Positions 11,803 through 24,032 are shown, counted from the stretch's first letter. The stretch: 64,000 nucleotides of DNA from Exobasidium rhododendri (GCA_026210745.1 CP110631.1:992001-1056000), one strand, 5' to 3'. Program-made: numbers and translations. The notes: generated by a model from the letters alone, not told the origin.

Positions 11803-12864
11803 TTAGTCAATCTCGATCAGCCCAGGGCCAGCAACAGTAGCATTCGCTACGGCAGCAGCGCTTGCGAAAGGACCTTCGCTGGTGACTAGCGCAGCAACGG
11901 TGAGCCCATTGGAGAAGCCAGCACCGAAGGGAAAGTGAGCTTCAAATGTGGCCATTTTTCCGCTAGTGCTGACCGAGGTGATGGGTCTGACGACGGGGGC
12001 ATTTTGACCGCTGATGTAGACGATGTGGTTGGCGGTGGCAGATACGTTGGTGTAGGACGTGTCGAATTTCAAGGTGGTGTTCTTTCCTGCAGGTGCGGCA
12101 TTGCTGGCATCCAGGCTCAAGGTGTCAAAGGCAGGAATTCCGATGGTGGAAACGTTGCTGGAAGCCGCGCAGGAGTTGGGAACAATGAACAACTGGTCGA
12201 CGGCATTGAAGGCAAAGGCACCGCTGGCAGCAGTCAAGAATGGCGAAGCAGAAGGGACTTTCTTTTGAATCAATCGGTAAGCACCGTCTTGCTCTCCTTC
12301 TTGGGCAACAATTGAGCTAACAAGGCTAACGAGTCCTTGAGCAGCTTCTCCACCATCGAGAGCAAAGGTCTGCTGAACGGATTGAAGAGTTCCCAAAACC
12401 AGGTCTGTGAAGGTTGCTGCAAGAGCAATGGCACTCGTGAAGTTCGTAACGGGGAACATGTAGTCACAAGCACCGATGGTCTTGGCGCCGGCGGAAGCAA
12501 GGATGGCGTTTGCACCAATAGCGTGAAGCTCTTCTTGTGCTCTGATTGCCGTGAGAGATTGTACCACATAAGATTTGTCGAAACTACCGAAATCAGTGTA
12601 GCCCTGGACGCTGTTGGTCACATTGTCAAGCAGAGACGAGAAGAATGCTGTCTCGAAGATCTCGTTGGTGGCAATGACTTGCAAACTTTGGATAGCATCG
12701 GCTTTTAAGGTGGTGGGTAATGCTGTGTTTGGCAACGTACCTCCGGCTTCAAGCGAAATCTGCTTCAAAGCTGATGCGGAAGGGTTAGGGAATCCGTTGG
12801 GAAGAGAAAAGGGTGCAGCGGCGACGGCTCCAGCGAGAAGGAGAAGTGAGATTGGAGCGACCAT
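11803..12864 (-). CDS. Secreted ferritin-like protein of the Rds1/LsdA family
   Basis: A single exon encodes 353 residues. The first 17 residues (MVAPISLLLLAGAVAAA) are a clear signal peptide. The body matches the ferritin-like Rds1/LsdA family: a segment containing NEIFETAFFSSLLDNVT, then QAQEELHAIGANAIL, CDYMFPVTNF, TFTDLVLGTLQSVQ and AQEGEQDGAYR, in the family order. Relatives are rds1 of fission yeast (stress- and glucose-responsive) and LsdA of Aspergillus (late sexual development). Their biochemical activity is not known, and metal binding should not be assumed from the fold. The C-terminal third is a beta-rich Ala/Ser/Thr region ending in LIEID with no GPI-anchor signal. Codon use is smooth and no introns are needed. 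Confidence 0.85.
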   Translation of the reverse strand: MVAPISLLLLAGAVAAAPFSLPNGFPNPSASALKQISLEAGGTLPNTALPTTLKADAIQSLQVIATNEIFETAFFSSLLDNVTNSVQGYTDFGSFDKSYVVQSLTAIRAQEELHAIGANAILASAGAKTIGACDYMFPVTNFTSAIALAATFTDLVLGTLQSVQQTFALDGGEAAQGLVSLVSSIVAQEGEQDGAYRLIQKKVPSASPFLTAASGAFAFNAVDQLFIVPNSCAASSNVSTIGIPAFDTLSLDASNAAPAGKNTTLKFDTSYTNVSATANHIVYISGQNAPVVRPITSVSTSGKMATFEAHFPFGAGFSNGLTVAALVTSEGPFASAAAVANATVAGPGLIEID

Positions 12865-15800
12865 GATGAAGACTTGCAGGATATATTTAGAAAGTTGATG
12901 GGTTGCTGCAAAATATTTTCGTGATGGATTCTGAGGAGTTTATATACACAGAGTCAAGAAGATCAAGAGTGGAGGACTGGCTGCAGGATGACGCTATATG
13001 CTTCCATCAGCGGTCATGACATAGCAAAGCCGTTCAGCGACCGAAAATTGACTCGCTCTTAGGACTGAAAGGAAAGTCCCCCGCAGAAATATAATTCTTT
13101 TTTAACCGCCGGCCGGCGAGAAGAAGGCTAAGCATTCAATAAAATGTCTCAGGCCGTACGTAATCGTTACACTACCTCAGTAACGTGTGCCAGAATCTAA
13201 TATAGAATGATTTCGAAATAAACGCAATCGGGACAGACCAACGGATCATACGATTCTGTAGCCTGTACGCAGACGGGCCTCCTGTTCGCATTCTAACAAA
13301 AGGCGGGGTCTCATTCTTTCTGTACATGCTTTTGGAAAGCCTAATAATTGTCGATCAGGGCCTGAAACGTCTCCTCCACTTATTGGCAACGGTGCCGAAC
13401 GTGGCCGGTAGCCCGAGCTGAGTAGATGGACATTCTCCGGGAGGTATGTGGCCTGGGATGAACAGACCACGTTCTGAGTATCTTGATCCATGTGGTATCC
13501 GGCATATCATCCATTGCCCTTCCGCTTCAGATGAGTATTACGTCTCTTGTACTTTTTGCGAGCATTACGCAGCAGAATAAGCGGGCCTCTTTAGGGTGTT
13601 TCGTAGAAGAAGAAGACAGTTGATTTAGTTGCTGATTGCTTCGTTCCAGACTTTTGCGCAAAGGCATTCTTGAAATACTCAAGACGTGAAGATGTTAGCA
13701 AAATACTTGTATGTAATTATCCGATAGATTCGCGGGAAGTGAAGCAAATTCTTCCTGCCCTACAGCATTTGTATAGTCCTCAAACCAGCTGTCTTCTGCA
13801 AGAGTGATTGTGTACCATGCCTCTCGCATCTTTTCGAATTGAATTTTCTTGCTGACGACCCATAGTCTACACCACTTTCCCGGGGCTATTGAAGTTCAGA
13901 AAGGCGATGTCTAACACTGTCGCTGTACGATTCATTTGGAAAGAAGTTAAAAATTTAGCCCAGCGCTTCTTTCTATGCCACGATTCAGACTGCAAAATGT
14001 TCTCCCAATCATGCCAATACTCAACAAGAATACATAGTGATCAACTCCATAAGATTTTTATAAAAATCAATCTGCGTGGCGCTTACAAGCAGTGGATAGA
14101 ATCTTTCATATGGGAATGACTTCGCGATCAAATACAGTCAGCAGATTTGCGAGGGCCGAAAAGCCAGGCTTGTACGAGAAGAGCACCAACACATGCCACT
14201 GTCAGACTTACATGCTCATGATCGCTTTGCGCATGAAAGAAAATCCTCCAACGCACTCCTCCAGTGGGAGTCGACTTGATCACTTTGAGCTTGTGAACAC
14301 TCTTTGAATTATTGAAGATATGATTCAGACCTCGCAGTGGCCACTCGAAGATGATTAAGTTCGTCTCACAAAGCTCTGTCGGTGCTTCAGTCTCACTCTT
14401 CTGCAATACTATCTTTCATTCGCTGCTCGACATGATGTCAGCAAAGGTGGCACTCAATTCGACAATGTAATCGCATACATTATTACACAAACACTTTACA
14501 GCGGGCCCATGCGCAGGTCTTTCAGTGTAGACCTGAAGCTCGAAACACGCGTATTTTAGACCCAAATCTCTGTCGTCATTGATCACATATCTACGTCTTT
14601 TGGCGGTAATTGTTCTTTTTTGCGTAAATTGGGTCGACGCGTTTTTTTTTCTTACACTTCAGGCTCTGGGGGGCCTGTATAATATGCCGCCGACACAAAT
14701 GTAAGTTTACTGCTAGTTGTCGTTTCAAAGCCCTAAAGCTTCTTTTGTAGGATGGCACAAGGCAGGATGATCTCCAGGCAATGTCTTGAACACCATTGGC
14801 GGGTCATTCGGATTGCGTATTGGTTATTGGCAATCAAGGATAGGTAGGATGACAACCTGGCAGTGTGATGAAGATTAAGATCGGAAAGACCAGACTATGA
14901 TTTCGCCATCATCTAAGTTGGTCTTGACACCTGAGTGTGGGAACAATGGCTTGCATGGATAGTACAAAGAGCTTTGCTTGGAGTAATGCTTAACTCAGAA
15001 TGAAAAAGAAAAATCATCCTTCCGATGCAGGAGCCATTTTTGCTTCCTCTTCAGAGGGTAGAAGCAATGGTCAAGAAGAGAGCATACTTTCACTGTGCGG
15101 CTGTAGTCATTGCTAGGGTAAAGGGTAGACGAACAATCATGAATCGTTTGAAGAGAGCCTCGCAGAGTTTTGCATTTCTTTTCAAGAGCGACAAATTAGA
15201 ACGACTTTGAGGGCATCAACATTTTTTTCAAGCTAGCCGTGTGGTAAAATTACATGTTTCATACTGCAAGCTCAAAGGTAAGGAAAATTTACCGTCAGGA
15301 TCTCCACAAATTTGGCCGCACTGTCATTCTTTCGCACCAATCACAAAACGATTTTGTAAGAAGCACCAGCGAGTAGGCTCGCTCGTTCTTGGCAAGTCCT
15401 AGCGTTGTATGCCCCTTGAACGGCAGTGTCCTTCTCAGGTCATTCAGCATGCCAACACCCTCGCCATCAGTCAAGGACGGCGATGTTGAATTGGATGTGC
15501 ATCCGAGTCTGTTTTGATGCAAGCTAGTGTGTGTCGACGCGCAACTCTGTCGTTCGGAATATTTTGTCCCCCTTTTCTGCGCTAGGGCCGCGCGGATTTC
15601 GCAAGCCGCAACGCGTAGCAGTGTAGGCATCGTCGCCACTATGCCTTGATGCGTCCCGGATCTGTAGATTCCGCGGAGACCCGTTGTAGTATTCTGTGTT
15701 ACGCGAGTGAATTTTCCGCGACAAGGAAGAGAGATCTGCACGAGGTCAATCGGTTCAATACACTTGTGAATGCTCTTCTCACACTGACCACTACTTTCTT

Positions 15801-15873
15801 TCTCCGTCACTCTGCATCACCTGCTTCAGCCCTGCCCCTCTTTTGCTTTGCCTACGCTCATCATCATACAGCC
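12865..15873. other. Gene-poor region of about 3 kb
   Basis: No open frame here has a recognisable domain except a short reverse-transcriptase-like trace near 14.05 kb, listed separately. By eye the sequence from about 13.1 to 15.3 kb is richer in A and T than the flanks and carries several T runs. The last 200 bp hold the promoter and 5' leader of the gene at 15874. A 171-codon minus-strand frame (15295-15810) has no motif and is treated as chance. Confidence 0.5.
14010..14130 (+). mobile_element. Possible fossil of a Ty3/gypsy-type retrotransposon (reverse transcriptase trace)
   Basis: A short translated stretch around 14040-14090 (SDQLHKIFIKINLRGAY) resembles the conserved start of the Ty3-type reverse transcriptase core, usually of the form LxKAKxFTKIDLRGAY. 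It sits in the gene-poor, AT-richer part of the window. The rest of the element is not readable, no flanking long terminal repeats were found, and it looks old and broken in many places. The match rests on a few residues only. Confidence 0.3.
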
Positions 15874-18357
15874 ATGGTGGCACCGGGCTTTGTTCGCTCC
15901 CTCTCCTTTCATCCGAGCATGACCACCAAGCAGTCATCCGTCGAGGAGGAGAAAGAAGGTGCAGTCGTGCCTTTCAGCTCGTCGGCCTCGACTTCCAAGA
16001 ATCAACTAAGCGTCATCAGCACAAGTCAGACGTCCGCTCGTTCCAGGACCCGTTCTGTGGGTGCAGAAGGAAGATTTCAAACCGACGCTGGGAGCTGCAG
16101 TGGTACACTCTTGCAGGACCCAAATCGGGGCCCAGGTACACCTGACTTCACACTTGGCGCCTTTGGCAAGGTGCGAGGGACGAGGGAGGGAGCCTCGAAT
16201 ACACCTTTTACAAACAGAAGGGTGATTGAGTTGGATGTAATCGAAGAAGGCAATCGAAAGAGGTCGAACAGTGGTGAGGAGTCCGGATGTCTTTGAGCAG
16301 GAATGTGTCTACATGGAGTGTTGAGATGTCTTCCCTTCTTCACTGCCTCAGACACTCTACGAGCGGGAACGCTTGTCAAATCACCGCTGAAGACCCAACT
16401 GCGATCTTTACTGACCTCAATCACAGGCTCTCATCCGGACGTGACAAATGCCAAAGTCGATGAGCAACAACAGCCTTCAACTTTCCCATCGCAGGGCAAG
16501 GCCAGGACTAGCATTGATGTCGATCGGAAGGAGCCTTTACAACTATCTACGGCACAGCCGAGGCCAAAGCCGCTCATCATGCCAGCGGCAAGGCTGGCAA
16601 GACCAGATGGAATGTACTCTTTGAATGCAGACAGTCCACCCCTGACACCTGCTAGTGATGAAGCGAGGGAAATAGAGGACGTCAATCACTATCTTTCAGA
16701 TCTCCACCCGTTACCAACAGACACTCGACACCCCTGGAGTGTGGCTTCGAATTCAGCGGAAGGTAGATCTGTCTATTCTTCTCAGATGGCGTCAGGACCG
16801 TTACAATCTAGCTTTGATCGATCTATCACACCTGCATCAGCGAACGTGACGGTCTCTTCCGTCACCTCTGGTCGATCTTCTCCCGTCTTTTCCAACTTCT
16901 CCGTTGCTTCCTCTTCAAGTACCTATGCTTTATCTTCGAGGCCTTCCTCTAGTATAGCCAAACACACCTTACTGCCTAGTCATATTGCCAGTCCTTCCAT
17001 GAGTCCGTCGCAGCATGATCCTACCTCTCGTTGGTCTGCTTTCAGGGTAACGTCTCGCATGCCACCACTACGACCTCATCTACCAGCTCTTCTCTTCTTG
17101 ATGACAATCTTTGTCGGCTCGACGATGTGCATCCTCTTGGCACTTTCTACGCTTCCATTGACGTTACCAAGTCACATCACCGACCTCACGATTGCCGAAA
17201 TCCGTGAGATGTCTCTCCAACTCAAAGCATACAGTCGCTCGAGCTCAAAGGCCTTTGCTCACACCTTGGCGGTCTTGGGCGTCTTCTTCACTTGGAAGCA
17301 GTCATTCACCATTCCGGGCAGCCTCATCATGAATGTCGTCTTTGGAGCAATGTACGGTACATTGATGGGGACACTATATACCTCCGTCCTAACTTCTCTG
17401 GGCGGTGTCTTTTGCTATCTTTTGGTCGCTCCACTTGGTTCCCTCATTCGATCTATGCCGGGTCTCAACAAAGGCTTAGAGAAAATGCAAAAGGCAATGT
17501 CGGATAGCAACGTCCAGCTCAACGCAGCGCCTTCCCCTTTGACATCCTTGCGTCGTAAATCGCGACGAGAAGTAAAGAAAGGGAAAAAGATTCTTCGGAG
17601 CTCGGGAGGCAACATCTGGTCGTATCTTCTTGTCTTGCGAGTGCTACCGATCGTACCGTATGGACTTATGAACATTGCTTGCTCCGTCTTGCGCGTTCCC
17701 TTGCTGCCATATGCTGTCACGCTGGCAGTAGGTTCTATCCCTTGGAATGCTTGCACAGTCCAGATTGGCGATCTTCTCGTGCAAGTTGTGAGAGCTCTAG
17801 ACGAGAGTAGCAGTACAACAGCTCAGACTCCGCTCGAAGCGGGTGGATTTTTCAATGCGCCAAGCCCAGGTAGCTCTACGGGTCTCTTGACACACGAAAT
17901 CAAGGGAAAGGCAGAGTCGGGAGCTAGAGCGATTGCAGCAAAGATCTGGAACAAGGAAATGATGATCAAATTGATCTTGATGAGTATCGTCAGTCTTGCG
18001 CCCATGCTACTGCAGCGATGGCTCAAGAAGAGGAATGAAGCAAAGATGAAACTAGCAGAGAAAGAAGATGGCGACGGCGAAGAAGACGACGGCTTATACG
18101 TAGAGGATGGAGAAGAAGAAGACGACGACGAAGAGGTTGATGGTGGAGAAGGGGAGGGCAAAGGAAAGACAATGACTTCCAGCCAAGAGGTGGATCAACG
18201 TCGTTCTTGGAGATCGTCGTGGACTGGTGCGAACAAGGATTCAAAGCGGTTTTCTGGTGCATGGATGGGCAGAGGGCACGACGAAGAAATGTCAGACCTA
18301 GAAGGTCGAAAATATCCGTCTACGAAGCGAGCCGTGGCGGCTGACAGAGTAGACTGA
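15874..18357 (+). CDS. Tvp38/TMEM41-like (SNARE-associated, DedA/VTT domain) membrane protein
   Basis: Exons 15874-16273 and 16352-18357 make 801 residues. About 385 residues of Ser/Thr-rich, probably disordered sequence precede the first membrane helix (LPALLFLMTIFVGS). The VTT/SNARE-associated domain follows: FTIPGSLIMNVVFGAMYG, then a Gly-rich helix GGVFCYLLVAPLG, a basic loop (RRKSRREVKKGKK), then LRVLPIVPYGLMNIA and a helix ending GSIPWNA. Family members act in the ER, Golgi or endosomes, and TMEM41B/VMP1 relatives are lipid scramblases. The C terminus is an unusual run of Glu and Asp (about residues 695-735), so the protein is about twice the usual 330-400 residues. The start was chosen at ATG 15874 (context GCCATGG); the frame continues open upstream with no other support. 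Confidence 0.82.
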
Positions 18358-18592
18358 CGATGTAACAGACGAGCAGTCCTCCGCCGCAGCAAGGGCAATT
18401 AACGGCGGCGGCGGCGACAACATCACTTCGCTCTTCCATGTCAACATCATTATCATTATCACACATACCATGTACTTGTGCCTAGAATACCATCCTTCAC
18501 GTATCGTCCCTCTTCTTACAAGCTTGCCCCCAGCCTTGCATCAGCGAAATTCACATTCCCAGGTGGAGAAGTGCAGGAATTGGTGAGACTTG

Positions 18593-20191
18593 TCACTGAG
18601 GTCTGCTGTCGTTGTCGACTTGGAGCTCGGATGTCGATGCCTCGACAACATCAGACCGCAAGCTAGTGCCAAGGGTACGACCTTGTATATACTCCAGTCC
18701 GATGCTACTTAGAGCTGCTTGCAAGCTCTCGCTGAGTAAATCCTCCACCCAGGAATGATCTTCAAAGTCGAGATCGATGAAGTCCTTCAAGATTGGTTGA
18801 GAGATCGTCTTGTGCGTCAGTGAATTTGACGGGTCTTGCAGGACTATTTCTAGGAATAGGTGCGTGGGAGTCGGAGGAGTAGAAGTAGCAGGCTGTCCGG
18901 GAATAACGTCCAAAACGGGTTGAATTCGTATGAAGAGCGGACACGTAGTGATTGGTAAGGAGACACTGTGGCTCGACTCGGGGGTGACGTTCGACACACT
19001 GTGTGAGGCCCTGTGTTCGTCAACAAGGACTGCCAGCTTTGTCTGTACAATTCGAGAAATCAGCAAGATCAATCGTTGCACTCATTGCACACTTTTACAT
19101 TCGGATCGCACCACCCACCTTTGCCAAGTTCCACCCTTGTTCAAAGCCAGTGACTGCCTGCATGCTTCGTATAGGTTCTTCTTCCTCGCCCTGCCTTGCT
19201 TCTTTCGGTGAGGTCACTTCGGGCGCCTTGTTGACCACCAATTGCTGCTCCGAATTGTGTGAGGATGCTTGTGTCTCCATCACTTTCTGCAGGACAGCAA
19301 ACACAACGTCGTCGATGCCATCAAATCCTACCATGTCTGCGTGCACCAAAGAAAACTTTAGCCCACGATTCTCGTATAGTGTACCGCCTGCTACGCCACA
19401 CATGCACTTGACTTACCATGGCTGAGCGTTATAGACAGGATTTCATGCTTTTCAATGGGTGGTACAACCACATTCATCAGATCGTTCCACCCCTTCATTC
19501 CCACCTTGCTGAAGTCGGATTTCAGCTTATTCAGATCTCGATTGTTCTTAAGAAATGAGTTAACATTTTGAGCAATCGCCCAAGGGACCCCTGCGCCCGA
19601 AGTGCCCGTAAGTCCACCGGCTTCGTTTGCTTCTCTAGCTGTTTCCGCTACTTGCGACTGCACCTGAGCTGCCCTTTTCTCTAATTCTGCCCTTGCCTGG
19701 TCTGCCAACTTCGTCGCACTATTCCACCAATTGCCCCACGATGGTTGAGAAGGCGCTTCTGCACTGGGGACATGGCCAGTACTAGTCCCTGACAACGTAG
19801 GCTCCTGAAGAGTCACTTCTGTTTCCTCAAATGCATCGCTCTTACTAGTGTCCCCCATCGACTGCCTTGAGATTTTTTGATCGGCGATCGTTCCGTTTGA
19901 GCTGGCCGGTAGGTTGGTTCTTCTGGCTGTTTTAGTCAATTTCATTGATGTACCGCCGCTTGTATTACCCATCATGGATGACTTTGTTGGCGTTGGCCCT
20001 CGCCTTTTGACTAGATCGTCCAGGTCGTTCAGTAAAGATTGGGCATCGTCTGTCTTTGAAGCTAATCTTGCCGGGCTGATGACGTTCTTGGCACTACTGC
20101 TTTGACCGGTATGATCAAGATTATCAAGATCAGAAAGGAGAGCCTCCACATCGTCTCTCTTCGATGTCTTGGCTGAAGCACTAGCTGACAT
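18593..20191 (-). CDS. Mtc1-like protein (maintenance of telomere capping 1 family)
   Basis: Exons 20191-19417, 19336-19119 and 19042-18593 join to 480 residues. The N terminus has two short acidic motifs, VEALLSDLDNLD and QSLLNDLDDLV, typical of the family, then a low-complexity linker. The conserved core starts with WGNWWNSATKLADQARAELE. It continues with IEKHEILSITLSH|DMVGFDGIDDVVFAVLQKVM, restored exactly by splicing at intron 1. The C-terminal part ends with SWVEDLLSESLQAALSSIGLEY, matching the WV..WL..AL signature of Mtc1 proteins. Budding yeast Mtc1 interacts genetically with CDC13 and localises to early Golgi/COPI vesicles; its molecular role is unknown. The gene is divergent from the regulator at 20862. 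Confidence 0.82.
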
Positions 20192-20861
20192 TCTAAAAGT
20201 ATTGCACTATGGATACGGAAGCCTTCGAGGAGTGCAGAGACGAAGCAGAGGACGGAGCACGTAGCCACGATGCCGAGGATGAGAACGCTAATCGTATCGT
20301 ATTATTGCGAGGCAGGAATGGGGCGACGACCTCTCATCGCGAAATTAGAGTTCCTCTCGAGACTAGAATTCTTGTCTTCACGCGTCGGGTGCAATTGACC
20401 TGCATCAGTCTGACGAGCAAAAGACGAACAGAGTACGAATCGATGGCTCGTCCCTTCGATAATTCTCTCTCACTACACCTACAATCTGCGACCTTGTGTG
20501 TCAGCGGCCTCGCTCAGGCAGTATGCAGTTGTCCGCTCTGGTCTAGACTCTAATCGGCAAGCAACTACGAGCATCACAGTGTTGAAGAGGGAGGTGAACT
20601 AGTGGTGTCTCTCCTCCTCTTTCCTCTCCTCTCCACCTTCCTCCTCTCTCATCCTCTCCCATCCTCTCTCCTCCTCTCTCATCCTCTCTCCTCCTCTCTT
20701 CAATTAGCCATCTAAGCAGTAACCGAGCAGCAGCAAATATTACCATTGTCAGCCTTCTTGCCGAATTCAGGGGATAGGACAGTATTCAGAGCGAAGTCAA
20801 GCAAGGCAATTAAAAACGAAAGCTGTTCGCGCAGCCCATACTACAATCTTCGTTGCAGCAA
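20192..20861. promoter_or_regulatory. Divergent promoter region Mtc1 / LIM-binding regulator
   Basis: This 670-bp space separates two genes transcribed away from each other. A pyrimidine-rich low-complexity tract (20609-20700) sits 160 bp upstream of the LIM-binding gene. Open frames here lack domains. Confidence 0.4.
20609..20700. repeat. CT-rich imperfect tandem repeat
   Basis: About 90 bp made almost only of C and T, built from variations on ATCCTCTCTCCTCCTCTCTC repeated roughly four times. On the minus strand it is a purine tract. Such tracts are common in fungal promoters and slip easily during replication. Confidence 0.8.
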
Positions 20862-22575
20862 ATGGCTCAATCACAGACTACGTCGTCGATAGAACCAAGC
20901 GCGGTCCAGGTACAGAGTCCGATGTCGATAGGCTCTTCTTCTTCTCAGATACCCCTTGGAGCACCTTTCCCTTCAACCCCACGTCATGCTCTGCCTCCGT
21001 CTTTGACTAATTCCCGGATGGGTCCTCCTCACAATCTAGTTCAAGGAAGTGGCAGCATGGCTTCGACGAGTACCTCGACATTCAATGCCCAGCATACTCA
21101 CACAGCTGCTACACCGACCCACTCCGAGTCAACTTCTTATTTCGGTCCAGGGGCAGGCTTAGCTAGGCTGCATCAATATTCGGAAGCCCTCAAGGAAGGC
21201 CCTGGTCGCCAGACTCTAGAATACTGGAGATCTTTTGTCGATGAGTTCTATCTACCCCAATCGACAATGCACCTGGTCCTTTGGAATCCTACAACACGCG
21301 AGCAGAAAGGCTTTGGTGAGTAGAGTGGTGGACACATAGTCGAGGATGAAAGCTAATCTGGGCATTTTTGCACGTCTCTAGAGATTCCCTCTTCTGTAGT
21401 AGCTCGATGGATGCATACAAATTACATTTCGGGCGTCACTTCGAGCAGTCTATCACTAGAAAGTCCAAGAGAATACCTATCTGGCCAACCTTTTCCACCG
21501 CCTCCACGTTCGGTACGAGCCGACTTTCACTTGCCGACTGGTAGTGTCACTCACTTTGTGGAATGCAAACAGTCATTGTACATCAACCACTTCGAAAATG
21601 GCTGGCAAGTGCAAATGACGGGACTTTTACGAGTCGCTTTGGTACCTCACACGAGAGTGTTACCATCCTCCTCAACGTTCACAAAAGAGGATTCCCCCAT
21701 GCTTCAAACCCATTTGCGCTTCGAATGCTTGGAGTATCTGGTGAGTGAACATCAAAGTGTCCTTCCATGCACGGCCGGCACATACAAGCTTCAAGAAGAA
21801 AGGATACCGAAGAATGTGATACGGGATATACTTGTTGCACATGGTCATCGTATGTCCAATTCCAAGAAAGAAGATGGAGGAGGAGGAGGTGGTGGTGGTG
21901 GTACTACCAAGAACGCCGAGAAGGAAGACAACCCGATGGGAGAGGAAGAAGAAAAGAGTGAATTCAGCATCAACGTAAATCACTTGTGTTTGCCCGAGAG
22001 TCCAGTGAATGAGTATGGGATCACGTTGCGGGCGATGCGATGCCTTGAAGTGAGTCCACAGATAAGCCATGCTGATTGCCGCCATCTACGTCCCTACGAG
22101 CTGACGAGTATCTCTAGATAACTGAGAGTGTCTGTCAGCTGCGCGATCTCATGGATTTCTCAATGAGGGAAAAGGAGAAATTGTTGGGACCGATTGGTGA
22201 GTGAAGCGCAACCATGGAGCGAGCTGTGGAAATAGAAGACAATGCAGATGTCTGATATTCGTCTCATCCCTGCCTACAGAGGGCCTGCGTCGATTGACCT
22301 CTCATTATCGCGATAGAGACAGTCACGTTTCAGGTCAAGGCGCTACACCGACACCGAATTTCCCCTCAGATGTCAATAGCTCGCTACCACACATGATCTT
22401 GGAGGATCAAATTGCAAAAGTCAACCTAGTCAAGGGTCAGCAATCGACGGATGGCAATCCTCCAGCAGCGGGAGCCGATACGAGCATTCAGAATAGCAGC
22501 GGAAATGGTAGACTCTCAACGGCTCCTTCGCCGAGTCCGAAGATCGATGCTAGTCCCGGCAAGAGGCAGCGTTGA
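20862..22575 (+). CDS. LIM-domain-binding (LDB/SEUSS-like) transcriptional co-regulator, PtaB/Adn1 type
   Basis: Exons 20862-21315, 21382-22049, 22118-22196 and 22280-22575 make 498 residues. After a Ser/Thr/Pro-rich N terminus the LIM-binding domain runs from about 100 to 365. Recognisable segments are LARLHQYSEALKEGP, YWRSFVDEFYLPQSTMHLVLW, FVECKQSLYINHFENGWQVQMTG, LRFECLEYLVSEHQ, and the closing helix GITLRAMRCLE|ITESVCQLRDLMDF across intron 2. Fungal relatives (PtaB of Aspergillus, Adn1 of fission yeast, Mfg1 of budding yeast) work with Flo8/SomA-type factors to control adhesion, filamentation and development. A poly-Gly run of nine (near nt 21885-21905) and an acidic stretch interrupt the domain. 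The C-terminal 90 residues are disordered and end in basic KRQR. Confidence 0.85.
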
Positions 22576-23058
22576 GCCTTCTCTCGTCACTTTGAATCGG
22601 CACATGAAAATGTAGCCACACAAAATCAAGATCTCACCAATTTTCGAATAGCATGGATGGCAAGTAAGAGCGGCTTAATGACAAGGGCTTTAATGTTACC
22701 TTCCGCTTCCTCTCTCCTGTATCATACGCCATTGTGCCCTGTTCTGCTCATAGTCATTGGACTGTCTCTTTATACACGAGCAATCCTGAATGTGTACCTC
22801 TTTGCTGACAAGCGTGATTGAGACGGTAGCCACACCACACTCGATGGTGCACATCCAAATAAGCAAAGTAGCTCGACGGTGTTTATTGAGACACACCGTC
22901 TTTTTCAGCGCGGCCAAAATGAGGACATCCACGTGGCGTGTTGGTTCACTCCTCCGGCATCAACACTCGCATTCGAGTAACGTAATTTGAAGTGTTGGTC
23001 CGATCACGCTGGTTGCCTATTACCCTCGTCAGCCCCACCGTCGTCGATCCGGTCCAAG
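22576..23058. other. Intergenic, promoter of polymerase delta subunit gene
   Basis: About 480 bp with no convincing gene. It holds the 3' end of the LIM-binding gene and the promoter of the POLD4-like gene. Short frames on either strand have no motifs. Confidence 0.4.
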
Positions 23059-23735
23059 ATGGCACCGAAGAGATCATCTCTTAGTTCCTCGAATGGAGTG
23101 ACATCGATTGCAAAGACGGTTGGACGAGGTGCCAAGAATGCCTCTTTGAAGGAGCCATTAACACACAAGAAGGTAGCCGCCATGGCACCACCTCCGACTA
23201 CACAGGAAGTCGTCTACACAAAGGAGCAGCTCGCGAAGACAGAAGGGAAAGAGGACTTGAATCCCGATGACTCACGCTATAACGCCCTATGGGACGACGT
23301 CAAGCGGAAGATGGGCATGCCCAAAAACGCTCCTAGTGAGTGCGAAGCGATGTCTTGCCTTTTCTAGAATGCTCGATCGACCTTGGCTAAGCGTGCTTTC
23401 TCCCTCTTTCCCTTCCCCATCCATTCAGTCCACAGTGAGCACATGAATCGCATCGAGCACATCCTCAGAGTCTTCGATCTTGATCCTGCGTGAGTATGCA
23501 GACGACGGGATGTTTGAAAGAAAAAACATTGCAATTGTGTTGTTCATGACTGAAAGTATGGGCTCTGCACTCTGACAACAGTTATGGACCTTGCCTGGGG
23601 ATGAGTCGACTAGAGCGATGGGAAAGGGCTGAGAAGCTGGGAGACGAGCCACCCTCGGAGATCAAGGAAATACTCGAAACGAAGCAAGGAGTGCTTGAAT
23701 TGCATCAATCCGTGCTGGCAGACAAGGGAGTGTAG
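23059..23735 (+). CDS. DNA polymerase delta subunit 4 (Cdm1/POLD4)
   Basis: Exons 23059-23335, 23429-23489 and 23582-23735 give 163 residues, similar in length to fission yeast Cdm1 and longer than human POLD4 (107). The diagnostic C-terminal domain is assembled only after splicing: HILRVFDLDP|AYGPCLGMSRLERWERAEKLG followed by PPSEIKEILE, which matches the YGPC.G..RL.RW.RA...G..PP signature. The subunit stabilises the replicative polymerase delta holoenzyme on lagging-strand DNA. The N terminus is basic and Ser/Lys-rich; no canonical PCNA box is obvious. Both introns are under 100 nt. It lies 15 kb from DNA ligase I, with no sign of common regulation. Confidence 0.9.
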
Positions 23736-24032
23736 ATGCGTCATCATTATCTGTACTCGATCAGGCGCCTCATGGCCGTACTTCCAAGACGTCTTTGGCT
23801 ATTGTACTACTTGTGTCCTGAGCATATCGTCAGGAAAGACACGAACATAAACTGATACTACGTACGATCCATAAGTGATGAAGAGTGTGTGTGGTTGGGG
23901 TGTGCGCGCTCTTGCCGTTGTAATTGTCTTGCATGCTAGTTAGTGTGACCGACGAAAGAACAACAGCCGTCAAACACCCAATGTCCCAGATTCGCCAATC
24001 TACTTGACGACTACTCGCAACGACACACACGT

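Noticed and set aside
13246-13491. Minus-strand frame of 81 codons in the gene desert
   Set aside because: No similarity recognised; composition fits chance.
15295-15810. A 171-codon minus-strand frame
   Set aside because: No motif, sits in gene-poor DNA, and overlaps the promoter and leader of the plus-strand Tvp38-like gene.
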